Program-made: the position numbers and the translations under genes
Notes under the pieces: model-generated
Told to the model about the DNA's origin: nothing
Database searches by the model: none
The model's input: only the letters and a program-made list of their open reading frames with translations
Source of the DNA: JANYCG01 sp031392945
GTDB lineage: Bacteria; Pseudomonadota; Gammaproteobacteria; Burkholderiales; Burkholderiaceae_C
Assembly: GCA_031392945.1 (NCBI GenBank)
Contig: JANMVT010000143.1
Span: 1 to 15,303, forward strand
Direction of reading: 5' to 3'
DNA: 15,303 nucleotides
Shown here: positions 6,781 to 14,609 of the stretch, piece by piece
Layout: the number at the start of each line of letters is the position of its first letter
Position numbering within the stretch: the first letter of the stretch is position 1

Positions 6781-7803
6781 TCAGGTACCCTGGCGCAAAC
6801 TTTGCGCCCCGCCCGCAACCAGCATGGCCGCCACGCGCTCGCCCAGGGCGCCGGCCTCTGCCAGGTCGGCGACGCGGCTTGCCAGGTGCGCGCGCACCAG
6901 GGGGCGCGGGGTTAGCTCGCCCCAGGCGGCATGTATCTCCAGCACGGTGCCTGGCCCGGTTTGAGCGCTGCCTTGCGCGCCGACCCAAGTGGCGTGCGCG
7001 GCCAGTGGCATGGAGCAACTGCCGCCCATGGCGCGGCTGACAGCGCGCTCGGCTGTCACGGCCAGCCAGGTTGGCATGTGGGCCAGAGGGGCCAGGGCCG
7101 CAGCCAGGTCTGGCCGGTCCGCCCGGATCTCGATGCCCAAAGCGCCCTGCCCGGCAGCGGGCAGCATTTCATCAGGCTCAAACACCTTGGCGATGCGGCT
7201 TTCCAGACCCAGGCGTTTCAGCCCGGCAGCCGCCAGCACAATTGCCGCGTAGTGCCCATCGTCAAGCTTGCGCAGACGCGTGTCCAGATTGCCGCGCAGG
7301 GGCTCAATTTTGAGATCAGGCCGCAGCGCACGCAGCAGCACCGTGCGGCGCAGGCTGGACGTGCCCACCACGGCGCCTTGTGGTAATTCAGCGAGCGAGC
7401 CAAATTGATTGGAGACAAACGCATCACGCGGGTCTTCGCGCGCCATCACGCAGGCCAGCGCAAAGCCCTCGGGCAAGTCCATCGGCACGTCCTTGAGCGA
7501 ATGCACGGCCAGGTCGGCACGGCCTTCTTCCAGTGCCACTTCAAGCTCTTTGACAAACAGGCCCTTGCCACCGACTTTGCTCAGGGAGCGGTCCAGAATC
7601 TGGTCGCCACGCGTGGTCATGCCCAGCAGACTGACGACGTGGCCCTGTTGCACCAGCAAAGACTTGACGTGTTCGGCCTGCCACAGCGCCAAACGGCTTT
7701 CGCGGGTGGCAATCACCAAAGTGGTGCCATCATGGGCGTGGTTGGCCAAGTTGGGGCGTGCTGGTGCACCGGAGGTGGATCGGGGTTGTGAGTAGGGGCT
7801 CAA
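6781..7803 (-). CDS. hemC: Porphobilinogen deaminase (hydroxymethylbilane synthase)
   Basis: Joins four porphobilinogen molecules into hydroxymethylbilane in the cytoplasm. Motifs in order (counting from the TTG at 7803): VIATRESRLALWQAEHV (30-46), TTRGDQILDRSLSKVGGKGLF (63-83), HSLKDVP with the catalytic Asp (105), VGTSSLRR (146-153), LRGNLDTRLRKL (169-180), and GGSCSMPLAAHA carrying the Cys (263) that binds the dipyrromethane cofactor. The 340-residue length is slightly above the usual ~310 because of a ~29-residue leader. There is no in-frame ATG upstream of the conserved core, so the start must be non-ATG. TTG at 7803 is the longest; TTG at 7719, right at VIATRES, is closer to typical N-termini. 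Neither has a clear ribosome site. First gene of the operon, divergent from ppc. Confidence 0.96.
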   Translation of the reverse strand: MSPYSQPRSTSGAPARPNLANHAHDGTTLVIATRESRLALWQAEHVKSLLVQQGHVVSLLGMTTRGDQILDRSLSKVGGKGLFVKELEVALEEGRADLAVHSLKDVPMDLPEGFALACVMAREDPRDAFVSNQFGSLAELPQGAVVGTSSLRRTVLLRALRPDLKIEPLRGNLDTRLRKLDDGHYAAIVLAAAGLKRLGLESRIAKVFEPDEMLPAAGQGALGIEIRADRPDLAAALAPLAHMPTWLAVTAERAVSRAMGGSCSMPLAAHATWVGAQGSAQTGPGTVLEIHAAWGELTPRPLVRAHLASRVADLAEAGALGERVAAMLVAGGAQSLRQGT

Positions 7804-7849
7804 GGTCGTAACCAGTAGGTAATCTGTAGGGGTTTTTGGCTCGACAACG

Positions 7850-7859
7850 ATGCTAGCAT
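7850..7859. promoter_or_regulatory. 10-bp perfect palindrome in the hemC-ppc divergent spacer
   Basis: ATGCTAGCAT lies centrally in the 95-bp region (7804-7898) that must hold both the hemC and ppc promoters. It could be a small operator, but I do not recognise a regulator for it. No convincing -35/-10 pair is apparent in the spacer. Confidence 0.3.
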
Positions 7860-7898
7860 GGACCTTGCTTACCGGTACTCAAACTCCCCCGAAACACC

Positions 7899-10800
7899 AT
7901 GACCAAGACCAGCCCCGGCACCGCCGCCAAACCCTCACCCCAAGAGCGCCCGCTAGCCAAAATGAAGGCCAATGAACGCCCGCTGGTAGAAGACATCCGC
8001 CTCCTGGGCCGCATGCTGGGCGACGTGATCCGCGAGCAGGAAGGCGCTGCCGCCTTTGAGCTGATCGAGCAAATTCGCAAACTCTCCGTGGCCTTCAGGC
8101 GCGACGCTGATGCCGATGCCGACCTGGCCCTGAAAAAGCTGCTCAAGGGACTGACGGGCGACCAGGCCACCAGCGTGATCCGCGCTTTCACCTATTTCAG
8201 CCACCTGGCCAACCTGGCCGAAGACCGCCACCATATCCGTCGCCGCACCATCCATGAGCGCGCCGGTGACACCCAGGAGGGCAGCATCGACGTGGCCCTG
8301 GCGCGTTGCCGCTGGGCGGGCATATCGGGCAAAACCATCGCCACCACGCTGGCCAGCAGCCACGTGTCGCCGGTGCTCACGGCCCACCCGACCGAGGTGC
8401 AGCGCAAGAGCATTCTGGACGCCGAGCGCGACATCGCCCGCCTGCTGACCGAACGTGACGAAGTTCACGCCCGCGCCCTGGGTAGCGGTGCCGCCAAAGA
8501 CGCACTGGCCCCCAAAGAGCTGGCCGCCAACGAGGCTCAAATCCGCGCCCGCGTGATGCAGCTCTGGCAAACCCGTCTGCTGCGCTTCACCAAGCTCACC
8601 GTGGCCGATGAGATCGAGAACGCCCTGAGTTATTACGAGTCCACCTTTCTGCGCGAGATTCCCAAGCTCTATGCCGAAATCGAAGGCCACCTGGGCAACC
8701 ACCCGGTGCACAGCTTCCTGCGCATGGGCCAGTGGATTGGCGGCGACCGCGACGGCAACCCCAATGTGTCCGCGCAGACGCTGGAATACGCGCTGCGCCG
8801 ACAGGCCGAAGTCGCCCTGCGCCATTACCTGACCGAAGTGCATTACCTGGGCGCCGAGTTGTCCATATCGGCCATGCTGGTGAATTGCTCACCTGAGATG
8901 CAGGCGCTGGCCAATAGCTCGCCCGACACCAATGCGCATCGCATGGACGAACCCTACCGGCGCGCACTGACCGGGGTGTATTCGCGTCTTGCGGCGACAC
9001 TGAAAGACCTCACCGGCGGAGACGCCGCCCGCCATGCCGTCGCACCGCAAAACGCCTATAAAAAGGCTGAAGATTTCTGCGCCGACCTGCGCACTGTGGA
9101 AGCCTCGCTGCTGGGCCACCACGGTGGCGCACTGGCGGCGCAACGCCTGCACCCGCTGATCCGCGCGGTCGAGGTGTTTGGCTTCCACCTGGCCACGGTG
9201 GACCTGCGCCAAAGCTCGGACAAACACGAGGAAGTCATTGCCGAGTTGCTGGCGCTGGCGCGCATCGAGCCGCGTTATGCCAGCTTGGACGAAACGGCCA
9301 AACGCAGCCTGCTGATGGGCCTGCTCAACGACGCGCGGCCGCTGCGTGTGCTGGGTGCCAGCTATTCGGCGCTGGCGGTCAGCGAAATCAGCATCTTTGA
9401 GATGGCCAAGCTGATGCTGGACCGGTTTGGCCGGCAAAGCATCCGCCACTACATCATCAGCCACACCGAAACCGTCAGCGACTTGCTGGAGGTACTGCTG
9501 CTGCAAAAAGAAGTTGGGCTGATGCAAGGCATCCTGAATGAAAAGGCCACCAACGACCTGATCGTCGTGCCCCTGTTCGAAACCATCGAAGACCTGCGCA
9601 ACGCCGCACCCATCATGCGCGAGTTCTACGCACTGCCTGGCATTGCGCCGCTGGTCAAACGCAGCGGCGCCGAGCAGGACATCATGCTGGGTTACTCCGA
9701 CAGCAACAAGGACGGCGGCATCTTCACCAGCAACTGGGAGCTGTACCGTGCCGAGATCGCACTGGTGGATCTGTTTGACGAATTCGCAAGACAATTTCCC
9801 GCCGGGCCGCCCCAAGGGAAATTAGCCCCCTCGGGGGGCAGCGCAGCACACGCAGTGGCAAGCGTGGGGGCCATCCAGCTGCGCATGTTCCACGGCCGGG
9901 GTGGCACGGTGGGCCGTGGTGGCGGCCCGAGTTACCAGGCCATCCTGGCGCAACCGCCCGGCACGGTGCGCGGGCAGATCCGCCTGACCGAGCAGGGCGA
10001 GGTGATTGGCTCCAAATACGCCAACCCCGAAATTGGCCGACGCAACCTCGAAACCCTGGTCGCGGCCACGCTCGAAGCCACCCTGCTGCAGGCCACCAAA
10101 CCGGCCACACCAGACTTTTTGAAGGCTGCGGCCAGCCTGTCGCAACTGAGCATGGCGGCCTACCGCGCCCTGGTGTACGAGACACCCGGCTTTACCGAAT
10201 ACTTTTTCGATTCGACCCCGATCCGCGAAATCGCCGAACTCAATATCGGCTCGCGCCCCGCCTCCAGATATTTGGCCCCCACGCTTGTCGCTTCGCGTAC
10301 TGCGCTGCCCCCCGAGGGGGCTGTTCCGCCTAGGGGCGGCCCGTCGGCGAAACTGGCCTCCCAAAAAATCGAAGACCTGCGCGCCATCCCCTGGGGCTTT
10401 AGCTGGGGCCAATGCCGGCTGACGCTGCCGGGCTGGTACGGTTTTGGCAGTGCGGTGCAGCAATTTCTGGAAGAAAATGGCGCCAAGCCCTCGCAGGAAA
10501 AGCGCAAGTTGCTACAAAAGATGGAGCGCGACTGGCCTTTCTTCAGAACCCTTCTGTCCAACATGGACATGGTTATGGCCAAGAGCGACCTGGCGCTGGC
10601 CTCGCGTTATTCCGAACTGGTGAAGGATGTGCGCCTGCGCAAGAAAATCTTCACCGCGATTGAAGCCGAGTGGCACCGCACGGCAGACGCGCTGGCACTG
10701 ATCACTGGCGACAAACAGCGCCTGGCCCACAACGCGGCCCTGCAGCGTTCCATCCGCCACCGCTTCCCTTACATCGACCCATTGCACCACTTGCAGGTGG

Positions 10801-10904
10801 AACTGGTGCGGCGTTACCGTGCCGGCCAGGCCGATGAACGCGTGCAGCGCGGCATTCACATCTCCATCAATGGCATCGCAGCCGGGCTGCGCAATACCGG
10901 TTGA
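7899..10904 (+). CDS. ppc: Phosphoenolpyruvate carboxylase with two in-frame repeat insertions
   Basis: Carboxylates PEP with bicarbonate to oxaloacetate, refilling the TCA cycle. 1001 residues, long compared with 883 in E. coli. Motifs: VLTAHPTEVQR with the catalytic His (163); GYSDSNKDGG; FHGRGGTVGRGGGPS (664-678) with the Arg (673) equivalent to E. coli Arg587; GSRPASR (Arg786, E. coli Arg699); DLRAIPWGFSWGQCR (Arg828, E. coli Arg713); and the C-terminal RNTG. The Lys of VMAKSDL and the terminal Asn that take part in aspartate inhibition in E. coli are kept. Two segments without counterpart in the family, about residues 631-658 and 791-818, are encoded by inverted copies of one repeat (9792-9872 and 10274-10355). 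The frame is unbroken and all catalytic residues remain, so the enzyme is probably active. The start is the ATG at 7899, with a weak ribosome site; the ATG at 7962 is an alternative. It converges on the GST gene. Confidence 0.97.
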   Translation: MTKTSPGTAAKPSPQERPLAKMKANERPLVEDIRLLGRMLGDVIREQEGAAAFELIEQIRKLSVAFRRDADADADLALKKLLKGLTGDQATSVIRAFTYFSHLANLAEDRHHIRRRTIHERAGDTQEGSIDVALARCRWAGISGKTIATTLASSHVSPVLTAHPTEVQRKSILDAERDIARLLTERDEVHARALGSGAAKDALAPKELAANEAQIRARVMQLWQTRLLRFTKLTVADEIENALSYYESTFLREIPKLYAEIEGHLGNHPVHSFLRMGQWIGGDRDGNPNVSAQTLEYALRRQAEVALRHYLTEVHYLGAELSISAMLVNCSPEMQALANSSPDTNAHRMDEPYRRALTGVYSRLAATLKDLTGGDAARHAVAPQNAYKKAEDFCADLRTVEASLLGHHGGALAAQRLHPLIRAVEVFGFHLATVDLRQSSDKHEEVIAELLALARIEPRYASLDETAKRSLLMGLLNDARPLRVLGASYSALAVSEISIFEMAKLMLDRFGRQSIRHYIISHTETVSDLLEVLLLQKEVGLMQGILNEKATNDLIVVPLFETIEDLRNAAPIMREFYALPGIAPLVKRSGAEQDIMLGYSDSNKDGGIFTSNWELYRAEIALVDLFDEFARQFPAGPPQGKLAPSGGSAAHAVASVGAIQLRMFHGRGGTVGRGGGPSYQAILAQPPGTVRGQIRLTEQGEVIGSKYANPEIGRRNLETLVAATLEATLLQATKPATPDFLKAAASLSQLSMAAYRALVYETPGFTEYFFDSTPIREIAELNIGSRPASRYLAPTLVASRTALPPEGAVPPRGGPSAKLASQKIEDLRAIPWGFSWGQCRLTLPGWYGFGSAVQQFLEENGAKPSQEKRKLLQKMERDWPFFRTLLSNMDMVMAKSDLALASRYSELVKDVRLRKKIFTAIEAEWHRTADALALITGDKQRLAHNAALQRSIRHRFPYIDPLHHLQVELVRRYRAGQADERVQRGIHISINGIAAGLRNTG
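9792..9872 (+). repeat. Intragenic repeat copy 1 inside ppc
   Basis: The core 9804-9872 (69 bp) matches the reverse complement of 10274-10342 at 58 of 69 positions. A further ~12 bases (CAATTTCCCGCC, 9792-9803) match with one extra base in copy 2. It has a central GC hairpin GCCCCC/GGGGGC and GGCC-bearing near-palindromic ends. It is read in ppc frame as GPPQGKLAPSGG followed by SAAHAVASVGA (residues 636-658), just before the FHGRGG motif. Confidence 0.85.
10274..10355 (-). repeat. Intragenic repeat copy 2 inside ppc, inverted
   Basis: Opposite orientation to 9792-9872, same length to within a base. Here ppc reads the complementary strand of the repeat, in a frame without stops, giving LAPTLVASRTALPP followed by EGAVPPRGGP (residues 792-815). 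It lies between the conserved arginines of GSRPASR and DLRAIPW. These are 14 residues apart in E. coli but 42 apart here, a net gain of 28. Confidence 0.85.
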
Positions 10905-10934
10905 ACCAGCGGCGCCGAGCCAAATCAAGCCAGG

Positions 10935-11606
10935 TCAACTCATCAATTCGTAAGCACCGCCCCTTTTCAGCGCCCGCTTGTAGGCAGGCCGCGCGTGGAT
11001 GCGTTTCAGAAAATCCATCAAATTCGGGCGGCTGGCATCGAGCCCGCCGCGCGCCGCAGCGGCCTCTATTGGAAAACTCATCTGGATGTCGGCCCCCGTG
11101 AATTCCTTGCCTGCAAACCATTGGGCTTTGCCCAGCTCGGCTTCCACGTAATCCAGGTGCTGCTTGATCTGCGGGTTGATGAAGACACTTTTGACCTTGG
11201 CCGAGATGCCTTTGGCGACGGGCTTCACAAAAAAAGGCATGGGCGATTTCTCTACCGTGTCAAACACCAGCTTCATCAGCAGCGGCGGCATCAGCGAGCC
11301 TTCGGCGTAGTGCAGCCAGTAGGTGTAGCGCAGCTGCGCGGGTGTGCCGATGTCGGGTTTGAGGCGCCCTTCGCCATAGGTGTCCACCAGGTACTCCACA
11401 ATCGCGCCCGACTCGGCCACCGTCAGCGCGCCGTCGGTGATCACGGGCGACTTGCCCAGAGGGTGAACCTCACGCAATTCCGGCGGCGCCAGCTTGGTCT
11501 TGGCATCGCGCTGGTAGGGCTTGATCTCATAGGGCAAGCCCAGCTCTTCAAGCAGCCAGAGTACACGTTGTGAACGCGAGTTGTTCAGATGGTGGACGAT
11601 GATCAT
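10935..11606 (-). CDS. Glutathione S-transferase, Gtt1-like
   Basis: 223 residues. N-terminal thioredoxin-fold domain (about 1-82): MIIVHHLNNSRSQRVLWLLE, then YEIKPYQRDAKTKLAPPELR and HPLGKSPVI (cis-Pro turn), and the AESGAI glutathione-binding Glu-Ser pair. The C-terminal helical domain ends with FTGADIQMSFPIEAA and RPAYKRAL. The N-terminal half resembles the yeast Gtt1 subfamily (same RDA...APPEL...HPLG-SP order). Ser10 or Ser12 of the NNSRS segment could serve as the thiol-stabilising residue. The cytoplasmic substrate is unknown; detoxification or peroxide reduction is typical. I chose the ATG at 11606 because the frame upstream (to 11687) runs back into the end of the AI-2E transporter gene and adds 27 unrelated residues. 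It is 31 bp after that gene, so probably the last gene of the kinase-regulator operon. Confidence 0.92.
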   Translation of the reverse strand: MIIVHHLNNSRSQRVLWLLEELGLPYEIKPYQRDAKTKLAPPELREVHPLGKSPVITDGALTVAESGAIVEYLVDTYGEGRLKPDIGTPAQLRYTYWLHYAEGSLMPPLLMKLVFDTVEKSPMPFFVKPVAKGISAKVKSVFINPQIKQHLDYVEAELGKAQWFAGKEFTGADIQMSFPIEAAAARGGLDASRPNLMDFLKRIHARPAYKRALKRGGAYELMS

Positions 11607-11637
11607 GCGGATGCTTTCGGTGAAATGCCAGGTGGAC

Positions 11638-12822
11638 TCAAGTGCCCAGAAACTCGCCAATGGGTTTGAGGTCATCGACCCGGTCACACACCGCCTTGAT
11701 CATCATCAGGATGGGCACGCCCAGCAGCAGCCCCCAAATGCCCCACAGCCAGCCCCAGGCCAGCAGGCCTACAAACACCGCCACCGGACTCAGCAAGGTA
11801 GTGCGGCTGGTGAGCCAGGGCGTGAACAGGTTGCCGATCACCATGTGGATCAGCAGCGAGCTGCCACCCGCCAGCAGGGCCATGTTCAGTGACTCAAACT
11901 GCAAAAATCCAAGCAGCGCAATCGCAGCCGCCATGACGATCGAACCCAGGTAGGGCACCAGGTTCAGCACCCCTGCCAGCGCGCCCCAGACGGCGGCGTT
12001 GTCCAGCCCGATGGCCAGCAGCACCAGCCAGGTCAATACACCCACCACCACACTGGTGAGCAGTTGCACTTGCAGGTAGATGCGGATCTGGTCGGTGACT
12101 TCATGCAGCGCCTGCAGGGTGATCTTTTTGCTGCTGAAGTCCGGGCCGGCCATCTTGAGCAGTTTGCGCCGGAATGAATCGCCCGAGATCATGAGGTAGT
12201 AGGTCAGAAAAATGACCACAACGGCTTGCCCTGACAGGGCAAACAGGCCCAGCGTGCCGCTCCACAGATAGTCCCGTACATTGAATTGCGGGGCCTCGAC
12301 CACCACACGCACGGCACCTTTGCCGGGCGCAGGCGTCGCGCTGGTTTCCTTGGCTGCCTGCTCGATCTGGCTGGCAGCCTTTTGCACGGTCTCTATGGCA
12401 CTGGGTGAGCGCCCGCGCTGGGTTTTCATGGTTTCCCTGAATTTTTGTGCCGCCTCGGGCAATGACTGCACCAGACTGGTCGCCTGGTCCCGCAGCGAAT
12501 AACCGGTGGCGCCAATCGCCCCGACCAAAGACAGCAACAGCAGCGCCGCACTCAGCCAGCGTGGAATGTGCCTGTGTTCGCACCAGTTGACGACAGGCGA
12601 CAGGGCATAACTGAACAGCACGCTGAGCATCAGCGGGATGAAGACCGCCTGCGCCCAGTGCAGCATGAACAGGCTGCCCAGCCCGGCCAACACCACCAGG
12701 GAGAGGTTGCGGATGTCCACCGGCATCTGCAGCAGCACGCGTTCAGGTTCTGCAAGCTCCGCCGCATCCGCATCCACCTCCGGTTTGCCAACGGGTTCGT
12801 CTTCAGCGGGAAAATCCGTCAT
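11638..12822 (-). CDS. AI-2E/PerM-family membrane protein
   Basis: 394 residues of the family that includes TqsA, YdiK and PerM. After an acidic cytoplasmic N-terminus (1-38) come two membrane helices (about 40-82, NLSLVVLAGLGSLFMLHWAQ onward), then a third helix, then a soluble, charged segment (about 112-190). A C-terminal helical bundle follows, with the family-like NLVPYLGSIVMA and the IGNLFTPWLTSRTTLLSPVAVF stretch. Members export autoinducer-2 or act as Na+/H+ antiporters or exporters of other substrates; the cargo here is unknown. AAGGAG precedes the ATG with 5 bases between. It starts 12 bp after the stop of the LytTR regulator, so it is cotranscribed with the two-component system and may be linked to its function. 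Confidence 0.92.
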   Translation of the reverse strand: MTDFPAEDEPVGKPEVDADAAELAEPERVLLQMPVDIRNLSLVVLAGLGSLFMLHWAQAVFIPLMLSVLFSYALSPVVNWCEHRHIPRWLSAALLLLSLVGAIGATGYSLRDQATSLVQSLPEAAQKFRETMKTQRGRSPSAIETVQKAASQIEQAAKETSATPAPGKGAVRVVVEAPQFNVRDYLWSGTLGLFALSGQAVVVIFLTYYLMISGDSFRRKLLKMAGPDFSSKKITLQALHEVTDQIRIYLQVQLLTSVVVGVLTWLVLLAIGLDNAAVWGALAGVLNLVPYLGSIVMAAAIALLGFLQFESLNMALLAGGSSLLIHMVIGNLFTPWLTSRTTLLSPVAVFVGLLAWGWLWGIWGLLLGVPILMMIKAVCDRVDDLKPIGEFLGT

Positions 12823-12834
12823 CTGGTCTCCTTG

Positions 12835-13575
12835 TCAGCCGCCAATGGCCTCGCGCACGGCGGCCACCTGCCGCCGCGAGACAAACAGCAATTCTTCAAG
12901 GCCGTCCAGGCGCACGGCCCAGCCCTCGCCCTCTTCCGGATCCACGTGTTTTTCAAGCGCGCGGATGGCACGCCGGGCAATCAGTGCATTGCGGTGGATG
13001 CGCATGAACTGGGACTTGTATTTTTCTTCCAGCTCGCTCAGTGAACCGTCCAGAATATGGGTTTTTTCAGCCGTGCGAACGGTCACGTATTTGAGCTCGG
13101 CCTTGAGGTAAACCACCTCAGCCAGCGGCACCCGCAGCAGGCGCCCGCGCTCCTGGATGACCAGCACTTCAACGGGTAAATCAGGCTCAAGACCCCGTCG
13201 ATTAACGATAGTTCGCTCTACTTTTTGAAGCGCCGCCTGCAAGCGCTCGAGCCTAACCGGTTTGGTCAGGTAGTCCACCGCTTCAAGCTCGAAGGCGGCC
13301 ACGGCGTGTTCGGCATGCGCGGTGACAAAAACAACCAGAGGCGCATCGGGCATCTCGCGCAGGGTTTTTGCCAGGGTCAAACCGTCGGCGCCGGGCATGT
13401 GGATGTCCAGCAAGGCCACGTCAAAACCGGTGCGGCGCAGCATCTCTATCGCCTGCGTGGCGTTGGCGGCTTCGCCATCCAGGCTGATGGCGGGCGACTT
13501 GCAGTCAGCCAGCAAGGTGCGCAGGCGCGAGCGGGCCAGGGTTTCATCATCGACCACGAGGATCCGCAAAGTCAT
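12835..13575 (-). CDS. algR: LytTR-family response regulator (AlgR-like)
   Basis: 246 residues. Receiver domain 1-120 with the acidic pair Asp9-Asp10, phospho-acceptor Asp57 in ALLDIHMPG, Thr85 in VTAHAEHA and Lys105 in YLTKPV. The C-terminal LytTR DNA-binding domain (about 140-240) shows VVYLKAELKYVTVRT, the SLSELEEKY segment and FMRIHRNALI. The start is the ATG at 13575, which overlaps the kinase stop codon (ATGA). The frame is open far upstream, but that sequence is antisense of the kinase in another frame. AlgR-type regulators bind DNA as dimers and control virulence, motility or exopolysaccharide genes in Pseudomonas; the targets here are unknown. The placement next to argH, with hem genes nearby, matches the Pseudomonas algZ-algR locus, which supports the symbol. 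Confidence 0.93.
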   Translation of the reverse strand: MTLRILVVDDETLARSRLRTLLADCKSPAISLDGEAANATQAIEMLRRTGFDVALLDIHMPGADGLTLAKTLREMPDAPLVVFVTAHAEHAVAAFELEAVDYLTKPVRLERLQAALQKVERTIVNRRGLEPDLPVEVLVIQERGRLLRVPLAEVVYLKAELKYVTVRTAEKTHILDGSLSELEEKYKSQFMRIHRNALIARRAIRALEKHVDPEEGEGWAVRLDGLEELLFVSRRQVAAVREAIGG

Positions 13576-14609
13576 ACCGGCACCTCGATCCGCACCTGAA
13601 ACACGCCGTCTTTCAAACCGCTTTGAAACTTGCCCTGCACATCGTGCAGCAGGCTCAGGCGATCCCGCACATTGGCCAGTGCCAGGCCGTGGCCCTGCTC
13701 GCCCTGCCCGCCCGGCACGGTGTTGGTCACCTTGATCACCACTGAGGAGCCGCGCCGTTGCGTTGAGACCTTGACCGTCGCGCCGCTGGCGCTGGGCTCC
13801 ACCCCATGGCGCACCGCGTTCTCCACCAGTGGCTGCAGCAACAACGGCGGCAGGCGGGCCGCATCGGCCTGGGGGTCTATCGCCCATTCCACGGCCAGAC
13901 GCTCGCCAAAACGCACCTGTTCTATCGCCAGGTAAGCCTTGGCCAGCGAAATCTCGTCGGCCAACGTGACCGATTCGCCCTGGTCCACCAGCGCATGGCG
14001 AAACAGGTCGCTCAAATCTTCCAGCAGCGCTTCTGCCTTGGCGGGCTCGGCCCGCACCAGGGCGATCGCGCTGTTGAGGGTGTTGAACAAAAAATGCGGG
14101 CGGATGCGCGATTGCAGTTCGGTCAGCCGCGCCGCCGTCGCCGCCGGCATCATGCCCCGGGCGCGCAAGACCAGGGCGGCCACCAGCGCGGCGGCGAGCA
14201 AAGCACCCGAAAACGCACTGGCCACCCAGGGCGCCGGGCTCAGCAGGCCCATGAACACCAGGCCGCCACAACCGTACAGGCCGGCCAGCGCACCCAGCAA
14301 CACCCCGGCCACCACCTGGCTGTGGGTTGGCAGGCGCGCCAGAAGGTTTTTGAGGCTGCAGGCCACAATCAGCCAGACTAGGGTGCCCGGCAGCGCCGCC
14401 GCCGTCAGCAGCGACATGTGAGTCAGCCAGTCAATGAAGTTGACCGCACCGAACATCGCGCCGACGGCCACCACCACCTCCACATACAGCACCGCGCGCA
14501 GCACCACGCCAACGTGGCAGGCGTCAAAAACCAGGGCCTGCGCCAGCGTGGCGGGCGCCTGGGGTGGCTCCATTTCGTGGAAGGCCGATAAAATTTGGGT
14601 ATCCTGCAT
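13572..14609 (-). CDS. algZ: LytS/AlgZ-type sensor histidine kinase
   Basis: 345 residues from the ATG at 14609 (AGG about 4-6 bases upstream). The frame is open to a TTG at 14645, but those 12 residues are not needed. Four predicted membrane helices (about 35-56, 66-85, 99-121, 128-148) with almost no periplasmic sequence suggest it senses something in or at the membrane. Then comes the His_kinase (PF06580-type) module: RIRPHFLFNTLNS with phospho-acceptor His172, LQPLVENAVRHG (N box) and GHGLALANVRDRL (G box) of the ATP-binding domain. It should phosphorylate the adjacent LytTR regulator, with which its gene overlaps by 4 bp. FimS/AlgZ of Pseudomonas is the closest well-known relative by architecture and by its place beside argH. 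The signal is unknown. Confidence 0.92.
   Translation of the reverse strand: MQDTQILSAFHEMEPPQAPATLAQALVFDACHVGVVLRAVLYVEVVVAVGAMFGAVNFIDWLTHMSLLTAAALPGTLVWLIVACSLKNLLARLPTHSQVVAGVLLGALAGLYGCGGLVFMGLLSPAPWVASAFSGALLAAALVAALVLRARGMMPAATAARLTELQSRIRPHFLFNTLNSAIALVRAEPAKAEALLEDLSDLFRHALVDQGESVTLADEISLAKAYLAIEQVRFGERLAVEWAIDPQADAARLPPLLLQPLVENAVRHGVEPSASGATVKVSTQRRGSSVVIKVTNTVPGGQGEQGHGLALANVRDRLSLLHDVQGKFQSGLKDGVFQVRIEVPV

Noticed and set aside
9780..10360. ppc as a decaying pseudogene
   Set aside because: Despite two insertions, the frame is continuous to the normal RNTG C-terminus and all catalytic motifs are intact.
13576..14271. Long N-terminal extension of the LytTR regulator frame
   Set aside because: The extension is an alternative frame of the kinase gene. 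A receiver domain begins at the ATG at 13575, which overlaps the kinase stop.
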